NCBI GenBank assembly: GCA_016794925.1
Contig: JAEUIW010000008.1
Span: 62,001 to 126,000, forward strand
Source of the DNA: Phycisphaerae bacterium
Lineage (GTDB): Bacteria; Planctomycetota; Phycisphaerae; Phycisphaerales; UBA1924
Reading direction: 5' to 3'
Length of the DNA: 64,000 bases
The notes below the pieces were generated by a model. The model saw only the letters and a program-made list of their open reading frames with translations. It was not told where the DNA came from and did not search any database. This document shows positions 1 through 9,692 of the stretch, in pieces. The first letter of the stretch is position 1. Each line of letters opens with the position of its first letter. The position numbers were made by a program, and so were the translations under genes.

Positions 1-1925
1 ATTGTTGACGCGGGTTCCGCCACTTCCGTGCCCGCGGCGGGCAAGGGCGGGAGGCCCCCGTTGTTCTCCGTCATCGGAAGGGCCTCGGGTGGGAGCGAAA
101 CCTGAATCTGATCCCGAGTGGGGCCTGCACGCGGTTGAACGGTTGGTCGCGAGCTCGGTTGCTCGATTGTCGCCGGGCGCGGCGGCGCGGCCGGCCCCTC
201 ACTCGGTTGTGCCGCGCGGGATGAGGCATCCGGCCCGCGGTCGGGCAACAGACGAGGCGGTGAATGGACGGTCATGCCCGCTTCATCGCTCGGGGGGGCG
301 GATGCGGTCTCCGCGGGAAGACCCGCCGGCTCCTCGGTCGAGTCGCGATCGAGCGAGGTCGCGAGCATCACGGGCGAACGCGTCTCGATTGCGGCCAACG
401 GCGCGGACACGCTTCGTTGCTGGAGGACTTCGGGTTGATGCGTCGATGCCGGAGCCGGGAGGTCCAGTGCCGGAACCTCCCAGCGCACGGGTTCGGGACT
501 CGCGCGCAGCGCCGCAAGCCGAGCCGTCTGCGTCTCGGCAAGCTCCGTCGAGCCGGCGCGGATCAACTCCGTCAGAGGATCGCTCGCTCCGGCGGACGAC
601 AGCATGACCCGCGTCCCGCCGCCCGTTCCGGCGCGCAGGTACTCGCCCACCGCTGACCCGACTTTCCAGGCCGCCAGCAGCGTGGCCAGCACCGCATGGA
701 TGAGCAGGGACACAAGCAGGCATCGCGCCAGCAGGCTGAGCTGACGCATCCGTCGGTTCCACAGCTCGTTGCCGCGGAGCCGCCACGAAAGCAATCCCAG
801 AACCAACAGGAGCGCGAGCAGCGCCAGCCAAGGCCAGGTCGCGCGCCAGAGGTCCGCGAGCGCGGGGCCCGCTCGCTCGCGCTCCGTGTACACCTCCCGT
901 GACGAACTGGACCAGAGCTCGTACCGGGCGGGTTCGATCGCTTGATCCGTGCGATGGTTCGTTCGATCGGTGCTGAAGTACAACCGGAAGCCATCCGCGC
1001 CGAGCGCGGGATCGAGATCGTTTGCCGTCGAGTTCACCGAGGCGTCGAGGTGCTCAACACCCGAAACACCGCTTTCGTCAACGCGGCCTGGCGGTGGCAG
1101 CCGCACCCGGTAGAGGTCGAACCCTCCCAGTCCCCCGGGACGATCCGAACCAAAGTACAGGAAATCGCCGATCGGACTCAGCGCGGGAGAACCTTCATCA
1201 AACGCCGTGTTCAGAAGATCGAGCGGCTCGGAGTGAACGGGCATTCCATCTGTCAGCGTGGCGACGTAGAGGTCGAAGTCGTGGCGCGTCCGTGACTCGC
1301 GCAAGGTGGCGGACCACGCGGGTGATCCGGACGGCGTTTCGCCCGAGCGGAGCCGATTTGAGGAAAAATACAGCGACTTGCCGTCGGGCGCAAGAGCCGG
1401 CCCGTACTCGTTGGCCGGCGAGTTCGCGCCCGGACCGAGGTTCACGGCCCCGCCCCAACCGTCGCCGCGCCGCGAGGCGACCCAGAGGTCGTAGCCGCCC
1501 AGCCCGCCCGACCGGTCGGAATAGAAATAGATCGACCCACCGTCTGGCGCGAACTCCGGACCGAGTTCATCCGCATCCGAGTTCACGCCGTCAAGCGCCT
1601 CGGGCTCGGTCCATCCGGATGGCGACCAGCGCGAAGCGAAGAGGTCGGCGTTCGAGCCCGGCCGCCGTCGCACGAAGACCATCGTCACCCCATCGGGGCT
1701 GAGCCGTGGCTCGTAGCTGTCAGAGCCTTGCGCGCCAAGCTCGCGAACCGGCGCGGCCGGTGTCCACAGGATTCGCCTCGGATCTCGCTCCGGCTGGGGA
1801 ATGCGAATTGTTCGCCCGTCCGACCACAACGCCAGCGGCCGGTCCGCGCCCAGCCCGAGCAGAACGAGCAGCGCCACCCCGAGTGCCGCACCCGCGACCA
1901 TGAGTGCCTTCGTGCGCCAGGACAT
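1..1925 (-). CDS. PD40 beta-propeller membrane protein, 3' end outside window
   Basis: The frame is open from an ATG at 1925 to the window edge (at least 641 residues), so the C-terminus is missing. A membrane anchor at residues 9-26 is followed by at least four TolB-type PD40 blades (residues 70-345) with the repeated SPDG/APDG and YFxSDR or FGSDRPGGLGG signatures. Two further membrane helices lie at about 363-382 and 397-420, then a long Pro/Ala/Ser-rich tail. The start lies 19 bases after the ExbD-like gene stop, so it is very likely the last gene of the ExbB/ExbD unit. I infer a TolB-like envelope role energised by that motor; the propeller is clear, the function is not. An upstream in-frame start cannot be excluded. 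Confidence 0.8.
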   Translation of the reverse strand, partial: MSWRTKALMVAGAALGVALLVLLGLGADRPLALWSDGRTIRIPQPERDPRRILWTPAAPVRELGAQGSDSYEPRLSPDGVTMVFVRRRPGSNADLFASRWSPSGWTEPEALDGVNSDADELGPEFAPDGGSIYFYSDRSGGLGGYDLWVASRRGDGWGGAVNLGPGANSPANEYGPALAPDGKSLYFSSNRLRSGETPSGSPAWSATLRESRTRHDFDLYVATLTDGMPVHSEPLDLLNTAFDEGSPALSPIGDFLYFGSDRPGGLGGFDLYRVRLPPPGRVDESGVSGVEHLDASVNSTANDLDPALGADGFRLYFSTDRTNHRTDQAIEPARYELWSSSSREVYTERERAGPALADLWRATWPWLALLALLLVLGLLSWRLRGNELWNRRMRQLSLLARCLLVSLLIHAVLATLLAAWKVGSAVGEYLRAGTGGGTRVMLSSAGASDPLTELIRAGSTELAETQTARLAALRASPEPVRWEVPALDLPAPASTHQPEVLQQRSVSAPLAAIETRSPVMLATSLDRDSTEEPAGLPAETASAPPSDEAGMTVHSPPRLLPDRGPDASSRAAQPSEGPAAPPRPATIEQPSSRPTVQPRAGPTRDQIQVSLPPEALPMTENNGGLPPLPAAGTEVAEPAST

Positions 1926-1944
1926 GCGTCAGCTCCGTATCCGC

Positions 1945-2358
1945 TCAGCGGAGGGGTACCGTTTCGAGATAAGGTTCCACGACGCCCGCTCCCTTGCACG
2001 CATCGAGCACACCCGCGATCGCGGCGTAGGGTGCGGCGCGGTCACCGCGTACGCTCACCTTCTGCCCCGGGTTGGCCGACACCGCGTCCCTGATCAGGCG
2101 TGCCAGTTCGCCAAGGTCCAGTTCGCGCGCGTTGACATAACTGCGGCCCTGGGCGTCGACGTTGATAACGATCTCGCGCAGAGCCGCCGAGATCGGGCCG
2201 TTGTGCTGGGCATTGGGCAGCGCGATGCGCATTTCACGCTCGTTCTGCGCCATGCTGGTGGCGAGCAGAAAGAAAATGAGAAGATTGAAGAGCACGTCGA
2301 CCATCGGCACAAAGTCGATGTGCAGGTCGGACCCGGGTTCACCGTTTCGGATCATCAT
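1945..2358 (-). CDS. ExbD/TolR-family biopolymer transport protein
   Basis: A 137-residue protein of normal family length. One membrane helix lies near the N-terminus (residues 17-34, VPMVDVLFNLLIFFLLATS), including the Asp of the MVDVLFNL motif that carries protons in ExbD/TolR. A small periplasmic domain follows, ending in a segment typical of the family (VSVRGDRAAPYAAIAGVLDACK). It would assemble with the ExbB-like channel encoded 18 bases upstream and transmit proton-motive force to an envelope partner. A GGGAG ribosome binding site precedes the ATG. Two adjacent in-frame ATGs exist (2358 and 2355) and either may be used. Confidence 0.93.
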   Translation of the reverse strand: MMIRNGEPGSDLHIDFVPMVDVLFNLLIFFLLATSMAQNEREMRIALPNAQHNGPISAALREIVINVDAQGRSYVNARELDLGELARLIRDAVSANPGQKVSVRGDRAAPYAAIAGVLDACKGAGVVEPYLETVPLR

Positions 2359-2376
2359 GATCGATACTCCCGTGCC

Positions 2377-3162
2377 TCACGCGCCGGCGGCGGCGATGAG
2401 GTCGCCGTTCGCCACCGTCTCCCCGCTCGTCGGCGCCGCGGCCGCCCGGGGTTGCGATTCCGCGACCGTTCGCGCCGGTGCGGGCGCGGCCTGTTCATCG
2501 CCGGCGCCGAGCCAGAGGTTGGCCGCATGGTCGATCGCCGCCGCCGCGGCGTCGATCCGACCCATGATGATGTGATACGCGAGCAGCGTTGGAATCGCGA
2601 CGATGAGACCGCCCGCCGTCGCCGTCCACGCTTCGTGGATGCCCTGGGCAAGCCGCTCCGTCTTGCCGAGCGCGTCCGCCGATGCCGAGACCACGGTAAA
2701 CGTGCGGATCATGCCCACCACCGTCCCGAGCAGGCCCAGCATGGTCGCAACTTGCGGCAGGGATGAGAGCAGCCGCATCCGTTGCCGAACCTTGCGGACT
2801 TCGCGTTCGCCCGCCTCACCGACGGCACGCTCCTGCTGCTCTCGCGGCAGATGCCGCGACCTGATCGCGGCCACGATCACCGCCGCGAGCGGGCTGGTGT
2901 CGGTCGCGCACCGCTCGAGCGCCCGACGCGGGTCCTGCTTCATGGACATCAGCGATTCCAGCAGCGCCGGGGGAACGATCCTCGCTCGCCTGGTGAGGAT
3001 CAGGCGTTCAACCACGATCGTCATCGCCGCGAGCGAGCAGACCGCAAGGGGGATCATGATCAACCCCCCACGGACGGTCATGTCCCACACCGTCGCCACC
3101 AGGGAAGCGTCCACGGGCAAGGACGGACTCGCCGCCGGAACCTGCGCAAGTACGAGCATCAT
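2377..3162 (-). CDS. MotA/TolQ/ExbB proton channel family protein
   Basis: A 261-residue protein with three predicted membrane segments: residues about 26-50, and a pair in the C-terminal half around the conserved region LPQVATMLGLLGTVVGMI and the later AGGLIVAIPTLLAYHII. These are hallmark ExbB/TolQ elements. It is the motor stator partner of the ExbD-like protein encoded just downstream. I chose ATG 3162 because GAGG lies five bases upstream; the longer frame to 3189 has no such site. An Ala/Pro-rich C-terminal tail extends past the last helix. Its place between a giant TPR protein and a propeller protein suggests a Tol-Pal-like trans-envelope machine rather than TonB iron uptake, but this is inference. 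Confidence 0.93.
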   Translation of the reverse strand: MMLVLAQVPAASPSLPVDASLVATVWDMTVRGGLIMIPLAVCSLAAMTIVVERLILTRRARIVPPALLESLMSMKQDPRRALERCATDTSPLAAVIVAAIRSRHLPREQQERAVGEAGEREVRKVRQRMRLLSSLPQVATMLGLLGTVVGMIRTFTVVSASADALGKTERLAQGIHEAWTATAGGLIVAIPTLLAYHIIMGRIDAAAAAIDHAANLWLGAGDEQAAPAPARTVAESQPRAAAAPTSGETVANGDLIAAAGA

Positions 3163-3228
3163 CGTGACCTCACTCCTGATTGGAAACACTCGAGAACCGA
3201 TCCCTCGACACGTCCCGGCCGCGAGGAG

Positions 3229-6200
3229 CTATTTCTTGGCCGCGGCACCGGACGCACCCTTGGCTCGTTCGCGAGCCCCGGGGAGCGGCTCGGGTCGCCC
3301 GCGCTCCAGCGCCGCCCGAGCTTGGCCGGCCCATTCGCTCTCGGGAAACTGATCGATCACCCGCTGGAACTGCCTCGCCGCGTCCTCGCGTCGCTGCAGT
3401 GCCGCGAAGCAACGGCCTGCCTCGTACGCCGCCGCGGCACTCCACTCCGGAACGGCGAACAGCACCTCGACCTTGAGCAACTCGCGAGCGGCATCCTCGT
3501 GCCTGCCCAACGCGAACAGGCACTCGCCGATCTGAAACTGCGCCCGCGCGCCGGTCGGGCCGGTGTGGCGCGCCGCGACCTCTCGGTACGCTTCGATCGC
3601 CGCGTCGTGCCGGCTCTGGTTCTCCCGCGCCCAGCCCTGCCCGAAGCGAGCCCGGAACCACTGCTCCGCGTCGGCGTAGGCGTCGATGTACTTCGTGAAT
3701 GCCTCGTCCGAGGCCGCCCACTGCTGCAACCGCGCATGGGCATCCCCCAGCCTGAGCAGCGCCCGACCACGCAACTCGTCCGACCCGCCGCGCGCCAGCG
3801 CCCGCAGCTCCTCGACCGCCTCGCCGACTCGTTCGGCGCCCAGCAGAGCTTCGGCCCGCAGCATCCGGACGCCGGGGGCCGCCGGATCGTCGGGGAACCT
3901 GCGAAGGAACGCGCCGAGTGAATCGACCGCGGAACGCTTGGCGGACCGCGCCTCCGCAACCGCTCGCATGTAGAGCACGCGGCGAACCGACTCGGCGGAG
4001 CCGCCCGGAGCGTCCACGTCAACACCGCCCAGTCGCTCGATCACGCGGTCGTACCGTTCGCGGTCAAGATCGATGCGCGCCAGCTCCAGCATCGCGTGCG
4101 CGGTGATCCCCTCGCCCGCGTGGAGCCCCACCAGTTCTTCGTACACACGGAACGCCTCGTCCAACCGCCCCAGTTCGTTCAGCACGAACGCCCGCTCGGA
4201 AACGAGCGAGGCACGCAACGTCGGATCCAGATCCGCTCGCTCCGCTGCCTCCAACGCCGCCAGAGCGGCCGTGTCCGGGCGCTGCCGAGCCAGGGCCACG
4301 GCCAAGCGCGCCCGCGCTTCGGGAAGCCGCGAGTCCCCGGGGTTCGAATCGACAAAGCCCCGCAGCGTCGCCTCCGCCTCCGCCTCGCGGCCTGAGGCGA
4401 GGAGGACCGTTGCGAGCGCCAGGGCGGACTCACCCTTTGAAGTCGGGTCCGGATCGATCGCATGCGCCCGCGTCAGTAGCGCCGCGGCCTGATTCGCGTC
4501 CCCTGACGCGGACGCGATCCCGGCCAGTTGCCGCAGCGCGTGCGACAGGAGACCCGCCGCGCCGGCCGCCTGTTCGGCGCCCACGACGGCTTCGAAGTCC
4601 GCCCTGGCCTTGTCGCTCAATCCCATCGCCAACCTCGCCCGACCCAGCTCGAACCGAGCGCGGATCACCGACTCCTGCCTCGCGCCACTGCCCATCTCCG
4701 ACACTCGTTCAAACCACGGCAGCGACGCCTCGGCCTCACCCCCTCGGACGAGCGCGAGACCCGCTCGCAGCGCCAGATCGGCTTGCAGCTCACGATCGGG
4801 CTCGCTCGCGACGGCACGCTCGTACGCCCGAGCCGCACGCGCCCAGTCACACGCGTCGAACGCAACCGCGCCAATCGCCGCCCAGCCCGCCCGTGTCGCG
4901 GCGGCGTCGCCGCCTTCCCCCGTCAGGATCGTCTCGAGTTCCGCAGCGCCCTCCGCACCTCTGTTCAGCCGGATGAGGCACATTCCTTTTCGGAACCGCG
5001 CCCGCCACGATGCCGCTCCGGGCCCGCGCACGCCCCGGCACGCCTCCTCGGATTCGGCGTACCTCTCAAGAAAGTACAAGTTGTCCGCGACCAGCACCCG
5101 CGCCTCGTCCGCCCGCGCCGAATCCGAAAGCCGGTCCGCCAGGCCTCGGCACGCATCGAGGCTCTCGTCGAAACGGTGATCGGCATGCAACGACGCGGCT
5201 CGGGCGAGAGCGGCCTCCCCTGAGAGGGCATGATCGGGATAGTCCTTCGCCACGCGTGACCAGACGGACCGCGCTTCCTCACGACGTCCCGCCCGGTCCA
5301 ACGCCGCGGCCAGTTCGAGCCCCATCTCCACGGCCAGCTCACCGTTCCACCCCTGATCAAGCCTTCCCGCGAGCTTCCTGATCGCATCGTCGATCCGGTC
5401 GAGCTCCATCAGACAGCGGGAGCTCCAGTAGGTTGCTTCGTCGAACAGCGCGGCGTCCGCATCCCTGCCGATCGTGTCGATGCTCGCCAACGCCTCCCGC
5501 GCACGTCCACAGTCCAGCAAGGCCCGCCCTTTCTCGAGCCGCGCCCGCGCGGCGAGTGACGCCGAGGGATGCTGCGCGAGAAGCTCGTCCGCCCGAGCAA
5601 CGGCGCCGCTTGCCTCACCTCCCGCTCGTTCCAGCTGGAGCAGACCCAGCATGGCCGCGTGCCGGATCGACGCGTCCCCGACTCGTTCCAGGCTCCGGTA
5701 AATTCCCGCGGCCGCTGACTGCCCGAGGGCGTGGCGAGCCTGCGCTTCAACGAGCGCGGCGCGTTCGTTCAACGGCCCGGCGGGATCGCGCGCGTCGGCC
5801 GCGAGCCGAGCCGCGGACTCGTGGTCGCCCCGAGCCGCGAATGCCAGCGCGCCGAACAACGCCACCCGCGCGCGTGCCTCATCCGAAGCTCGCTCCCGCA
5901 GGAATGCCTCCGCCGCGGCGGCCGCGTCCGAGAAGGAACCCGCGCGATGCAGCGCCTCGACGCGAAGCGCCATCACACGCGCGAGCTGCGCAAACTCCGG
6001 GTGCTTCTTCTGGATCACCCCGAGGCGATCCGCGGCCTCGCCGAAGCGGCCCTGCTCGAACGCCCCACGAGCACGCAGCAGGAGCGCGTCCGCGCCGAAC
6101 TCAAATCCCGCCCGCTCACTCACCGCGGCGAGCTCCGCCTCCGCGGCTTCGAATTGACGCAGCCGGAACAAGCAGACGCCCAGCGCATACCTGGCTTGAT

Positions 6201-6438
6201 CCGCGCCCGCTTGATCCGGGTTTGTTTCGAGGTACGCCCGCAGCTCGACCGCCGCCAGGTCCGGCACACCCTGACGCAGCAAGCCCAGGCCGGCGCGCAG
6301 CCGTGCATCGCCGCCGGATCGTTCCGCGGGCGGAGCGGGTCGTTCCGTCCCGCCTTGCCGCGCGAGCAGAGTCCTGCCGCACACGAGCGAAACGACGATC
6401 AACGCAACGGACCAAGCGAAGCGGGGCAGGGTCTTCAT
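3229..6438 (-). CDS. Large exported TPR-repeat protein
   Basis: A 1069-residue protein that begins with a signal peptide or membrane anchor (MKTLPRFAWSVALIVVSLVCG). Nearly all the rest consists of degenerate tetratricopeptide repeats of about 34-38 residues, recognisable by recurrent ALG-x-CLF-RL and FxxGMCLIRLNRGAEGA-like helices. The repeat style resembles the YbgF/CpoB and BamD type TPR. I placed the start at ATG 6438, which has GGGAG five bases upstream, instead of the longer frame to 6465. It is the first gene of the envelope module, 66 bases before the ExbB gene. I infer a periplasmic scaffold for the ExbBD motor; no catalytic motif is visible. Confidence 0.85.
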   Translation of the reverse strand: MKTLPRFAWSVALIVVSLVCGRTLLARQGGTERPAPPAERSGGDARLRAGLGLLRQGVPDLAAVELRAYLETNPDQAGADQARYALGVCLFRLRQFEAAEAELAAVSERAGFEFGADALLLRARGAFEQGRFGEAADRLGVIQKKHPEFAQLARVMALRVEALHRAGSFSDAAAAAEAFLRERASDEARARVALFGALAFAARGDHESAARLAADARDPAGPLNERAALVEAQARHALGQSAAAGIYRSLERVGDASIRHAAMLGLLQLERAGGEASGAVARADELLAQHPSASLAARARLEKGRALLDCGRAREALASIDTIGRDADAALFDEATYWSSRCLMELDRIDDAIRKLAGRLDQGWNGELAVEMGLELAAALDRAGRREEARSVWSRVAKDYPDHALSGEAALARAASLHADHRFDESLDACRGLADRLSDSARADEARVLVADNLYFLERYAESEEACRGVRGPGAASWRARFRKGMCLIRLNRGAEGAAELETILTGEGGDAAATRAGWAAIGAVAFDACDWARAARAYERAVASEPDRELQADLALRAGLALVRGGEAEASLPWFERVSEMGSGARQESVIRARFELGRARLAMGLSDKARADFEAVVGAEQAAGAAGLLSHALRQLAGIASASGDANQAAALLTRAHAIDPDPTSKGESALALATVLLASGREAEAEATLRGFVDSNPGDSRLPEARARLAVALARQRPDTAALAALEAAERADLDPTLRASLVSERAFVLNELGRLDEAFRVYEELVGLHAGEGITAHAMLELARIDLDRERYDRVIERLGGVDVDAPGGSAESVRRVLYMRAVAEARSAKRSAVDSLGAFLRRFPDDPAAPGVRMLRAEALLGAERVGEAVEELRALARGGSDELRGRALLRLGDAHARLQQWAASDEAFTKYIDAYADAEQWFRARFGQGWARENQSRHDAAIEAYREVAARHTGPTGARAQFQIGECLFALGRHEDAARELLKVEVLFAVPEWSAAAAYEAGRCFAALQRREDAARQFQRVIDQFPESEWAGQARAALERGRPEPLPGARERAKGASGAAAKK

Positions 6439-6546
6439 CGCGACTCCCAGTGAACTGGCGCACACGCGCGGGCGGCCGCGGGCGCGCAGAGCCCGCGCGG
6501 CCGTGACCGGCTCGTCTTCAACCGTGCCAATGAACGTGACGCGAAT

Positions 6547-6576
6547 CCGCGTCGGGGCGCTTCCGCCCCGACGCGG
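6547..6576 (-). terminator. 13-bp hairpin after the BlaR1-like gene
   Basis: A perfect 13-base-pair inverted repeat (6547-6559 with 6564-6576) closes on a four-base loop. It sits 15 bases after the stop of the BlaR1-like gene and before the TPR gene. There is no U tract, so it may be a rho-assisted stop or an mRNA stabiliser rather than a classic intrinsic terminator. Confidence 0.6.
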
Positions 6577-6591
6577 CGGGTGGTGATCCGA

Positions 6592-9270
6592 TCAGTCGAC
6601 ACGACGCGCCGGCGCCACCGCCGGGGCGATCGCGGAAGTCGCGTTCGATTGCGACGCCGAGACCTCGTCATCGTCGTCGCTCTCTTCGCCGTCGCAGTCG
6701 GCCGCTTCCTCCTCCACGGCCTCGTGGACTTCCGGCTCCTCGACGAAGACCTCGACCTCATCAACGTCATCCGCCACGGCGCTCTCGTCGGCATCGCCGG
6801 TGAGCGATTCGAGGCGCGACTCCAGCTCCTCAACCTGCCGCTCCAGGTCCTCGATCCGACGCTCGAAGTCGCCGGCCTGGCGCTCCATCGCGCGGGCCTG
6901 CTCCAGCAGCGAGGATGCGCGTTCGCGCATCTGGTCGGCCGTGGCATGGAGGGTGTCGCGGGCAACGTCGTCGCGGGACTCGGCTGCCTGCGACCGCAAC
7001 TCCTGGGATATCTCGCGCAACCGCTCGCCCCGCTCGCTCAAGCCCTCGGCCTGCTCGCGCACGCGCTCGGCCTGCCCCTCGATCTTCGCGCGCTCGGCCT
7101 CCAGCAACGCCCGCCTCCGATCCAGCTCGATCTTGGCGCGTTCCATCTCCGCCAGTTCCTTCGCACCCTCCGAGAACCGCGGCCGCTGCACCGAAATCCG
7201 CCAGTGCGACGCGCCGTCCGTGTCGCCCTCAGGGTTGATGAGCTTGACGAACGCCGCGAAGATCTCGTGCTGCCCGGGCGTCGCGTGGACGACCAGCCCC
7301 GAGTTCCGGCGCTCGATGAGCACCGGCACGTCCGCGCGTGACATCAGGCTCGTGAGCGCCTCGAGCTTGCCCTTGGGGAGCTGATACTCCCGCACCTCCT
7401 GCGCTGCCTGCTCGGAAGTCCCGCCCAGCGCCGCGAGCGGTCCTTGTTCGCCGCGCAGCACGGCGATACCTCGCGGCGTCGTATGCATCGGCGCGAACAA
7501 CGCCGCGCCGTCCGCAACCGCCACGCCATCGATCCGCTGCGCAATCGGCTGTCCCGGCACCTTCCCGAAGAGCGGCGCGGACGCCGGGGGCATTCCCTGC
7601 ATCCCGTGCGGCGGCATCACCGGCCTGGGCGCCCGGGGGGCACGGGGCGCCGCCGGAAACGCGATCGACGGTGGCGGGGTCGGAGCGATGGCATCGTTCC
7701 CCAAGGCCCCCCGGCGCTTCAGCGCCTCCAGTGCGGGGGCCTCGCCGAAGAACTCCACGCCCCCTTCGCTCGGGCCGGCGCCGGCCGCTGACCCGGCTTT
7801 CTGCTTCTGCGCGCGATACACCTTGACCTTCACTTCAGAGGTCTTCTGGCCCTCGGGTGGGCACGCCAGGCCGGGCGTGACAAACGCGCCGGCCGCGGCG
7901 ATCAGGCAGGCGAGCGTGACGCCCACCATGGAAACACGTGGGGCGGGGCGCTGCGTCATAACCATTGTGATTCTCCTTGCGAGTTTCTTGGTGCGACCAT
8001 GAACCACGCCCAGGCAGGGGCCGGCTCCCGGCCCGGGCAATCCGACAAACGCTTTGGTAACCAGCAACGCCTCGGCGTATCGACGGCGGCTGGACGGGAA
8101 CAACGACGTCACCCACGCGTCGCAACTGGCATCGGCCTCGTCCCGGATGCGCCGGCGCGCCCACCACGCGACGGGGTGCCACCAGAAGAGCGTGCCGATG
8201 ATCGATTCCAGCCAGCAGACGCGGTGGTCCAGACGCGCCAGATGCGCCAACTCATGGACCAGCACCGACCGGCGCGAATCGCGGTCCAACGTCGGCCAGA
8301 GCTCGGCGGGGAGCAGCAGCCGGGTGCGAAACCCGCACCAGATCATGGGGGAGACCCGGGCCGGGACCATCAGCGTCTCCGGCGACGTGCGCAGCCCCAT
8401 GAAGCGAGCGATTGTCTGCGCCTCCTCGGTCACCCAGCGGTTCGCCGGTCGAGCCGAAGCCACAAGCCGCGAGGCGCGGAGCACGCGCACCCCCTGCACG
8501 ACGATCAGCACCCCCACGCCGCCCAGCCAGATCGCGGCCGGCAGCGGCGGCACACCGGCCAGATCGTCACGCAGACGCAGCACGGAAGCCAACCATTCCG
8601 ACCAGGCCGGTGCCGCGCCGCGCGGGAGCACCCCGTGTGACTCCGCAGGTTCATCGAACGCCGACGACCCAACCGGATTCTTGTCAATCGTGCCCGGTTC
8701 GCTGATCTGTTCCAGCGGCGCCGAAGGCATATCGCCGCTCCCGCCCGGCAACCCGTAATCCCGATCCGCGTCGCGCATGGCGGGCCCCACATGCCCAATC
8801 GCCGACACGCTCGGACCGCCGCGCGACGCTCCGACCCGTGGGGACGATCCCCCGCGCCCGAAGGGAGAGGCCGATGGCGGGGAAACGTCGCGAGATCCCA
8901 CGGCAAGAGCCGTCCGCGGGGGAGCCTCGTTGGATATCGCATCCGCGGGAGAGGTCTCCGATTTCACGACGGCCGGAGCGGCGGCTGTGGACCGCTCCCG
9001 GATCGCGGGCGCGGCATCGTCAACCCGCTCGAGTCCGCCGGTCGCCCCCAGCGAGGCCAGCAACCGCTCCGATGCGAACCACTCGGGACGCCACAGGAGC
9101 GAGCCCAGCAACGGTGAAATGAATGAAACCAGCGCCGTCAGCCACAGCGCGTGCCGCGTCGCCGGACGCACGCCGCGCAGCCGGCAGAGCAGCGCCACCA
9201 GCAGGACAATGGGCGGCGCCGCCAGGCTGCCGGTCCACAGAAGTTCGAGGGTGCGCGTGCCGAGATCCAT
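6592..9270 (-). CDS. BlaR1-like M56 metallopeptidase, membrane sensor
   Basis: An 892-residue protein. The N-terminal part has membrane helices at about 13-30 and 40-60, an unusual Ser/Pro/Gly-rich loop (about 80-220), and another helix at about 246-262. The gluzincin zinc site is HELAH at 339-343, with the third ligand expected in the EADASCD motif at about 378. A further helix near 430-450 crosses back to the outside. The C-terminal half has no penicillin-binding sensor domain; it contains a region ending near residue 690, a long coiled coil rich in Arg/Glu (about 690-820) and an acidic tail. In BlaR1/MecR1 such a protease leads to inactivation of the BlaI repressor. BlaI is encoded 18 bases upstream, so the pair is a signal-transduction unit with an unknown stimulus. 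Confidence 0.88.
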   Translation of the reverse strand: MDLGTRTLELLWTGSLAAPPIVLLVALLCRLRGVRPATRHALWLTALVSFISPLLGSLLWRPEWFASERLLASLGATGGLERVDDAAPAIRERSTAAAPAVVKSETSPADAISNEAPPRTALAVGSRDVSPPSASPFGRGGSSPRVGASRGGPSVSAIGHVGPAMRDADRDYGLPGGSGDMPSAPLEQISEPGTIDKNPVGSSAFDEPAESHGVLPRGAAPAWSEWLASVLRLRDDLAGVPPLPAAIWLGGVGVLIVVQGVRVLRASRLVASARPANRWVTEEAQTIARFMGLRTSPETLMVPARVSPMIWCGFRTRLLLPAELWPTLDRDSRRSVLVHELAHLARLDHRVCWLESIIGTLFWWHPVAWWARRRIRDEADASCDAWVTSLFPSSRRRYAEALLVTKAFVGLPGPGAGPCLGVVHGRTKKLARRITMVMTQRPAPRVSMVGVTLACLIAAAGAFVTPGLACPPEGQKTSEVKVKVYRAQKQKAGSAAGAGPSEGGVEFFGEAPALEALKRRGALGNDAIAPTPPPSIAFPAAPRAPRAPRPVMPPHGMQGMPPASAPLFGKVPGQPIAQRIDGVAVADGAALFAPMHTTPRGIAVLRGEQGPLAALGGTSEQAAQEVREYQLPKGKLEALTSLMSRADVPVLIERRNSGLVVHATPGQHEIFAAFVKLINPEGDTDGASHWRISVQRPRFSEGAKELAEMERAKIELDRRRALLEAERAKIEGQAERVREQAEGLSERGERLREISQELRSQAAESRDDVARDTLHATADQMRERASSLLEQARAMERQAGDFERRIEDLERQVEELESRLESLTGDADESAVADDVDEVEVFVEEPEVHEAVEEEAADCDGEESDDDDEVSASQSNATSAIAPAVAPARRVD

Positions 9271-9288
9271 GGGCTCAGTCCCCTCTGG

Positions 9289-9672
9289 TCAATGGGCGTC
9301 AAGGTCGTCGATGAGCTTCCGCAGCCGGTCGATTTCGTCCGGACGGAGGCGTTGCTTCTCAATCAGGTGCAGCACCGCCGGTCCGGCCGCGCCGTCGAAG
9401 AGCTCATCCAGCACCGCCCGCATCCGGGACTCGGTCACGCGCTCCCGCGAGACCTTGGCCCGGTAGACGTACGCCTGCTCTTGCTTGTCGGAAACGACCA
9501 CGCCCTTCTGTTCCAGGCGCGAGAGGAACGTCAGCACGGTCGTGTACGCGACCTTGCGGCCCCGATCGTGCAACCGGCCCATCACGTCCCGAACGGTCTG
9601 GGGCCCGCTCTCCCAAAGCACGCGGAGCACCGCAAGTTCCGCTTCACCGAGCTCATAGTCGCGCTTGGCCAT
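9289..9672 (-). CDS. BlaI/MecI-family transcriptional repressor
   Basis: A 127-residue protein, normal for the family. It starts MAKRDYELGEAELAVLRVLWE, matching the usual BlaI beginning, which fixes the start at 9672 despite a longer open frame. The winged-helix DNA-binding region includes VAYTTVLTFLSRLEQKGVV, where the recognition helix lies. The C-terminal dimerisation part ends with LRKLIDDLDAH. It should bind as a dimer to its own promoter and be inactivated when the BlaR1-like protease is triggered. A palindrome just upstream of the start is a plausible operator. The gene is first in a two-gene unit with the BlaR1-like gene. Confidence 0.92.
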   Translation of the reverse strand: MAKRDYELGEAELAVLRVLWESGPQTVRDVMGRLHDRGRKVAYTTVLTFLSRLEQKGVVVSDKQEQAYVYRAKVSRERVTESRMRAVLDELFDGAAGPAVLHLIEKQRLRPDEIDRLRKLIDDLDAH

Positions 9673-9692
9673 GGGTTCCCTGACGCGTGCAC

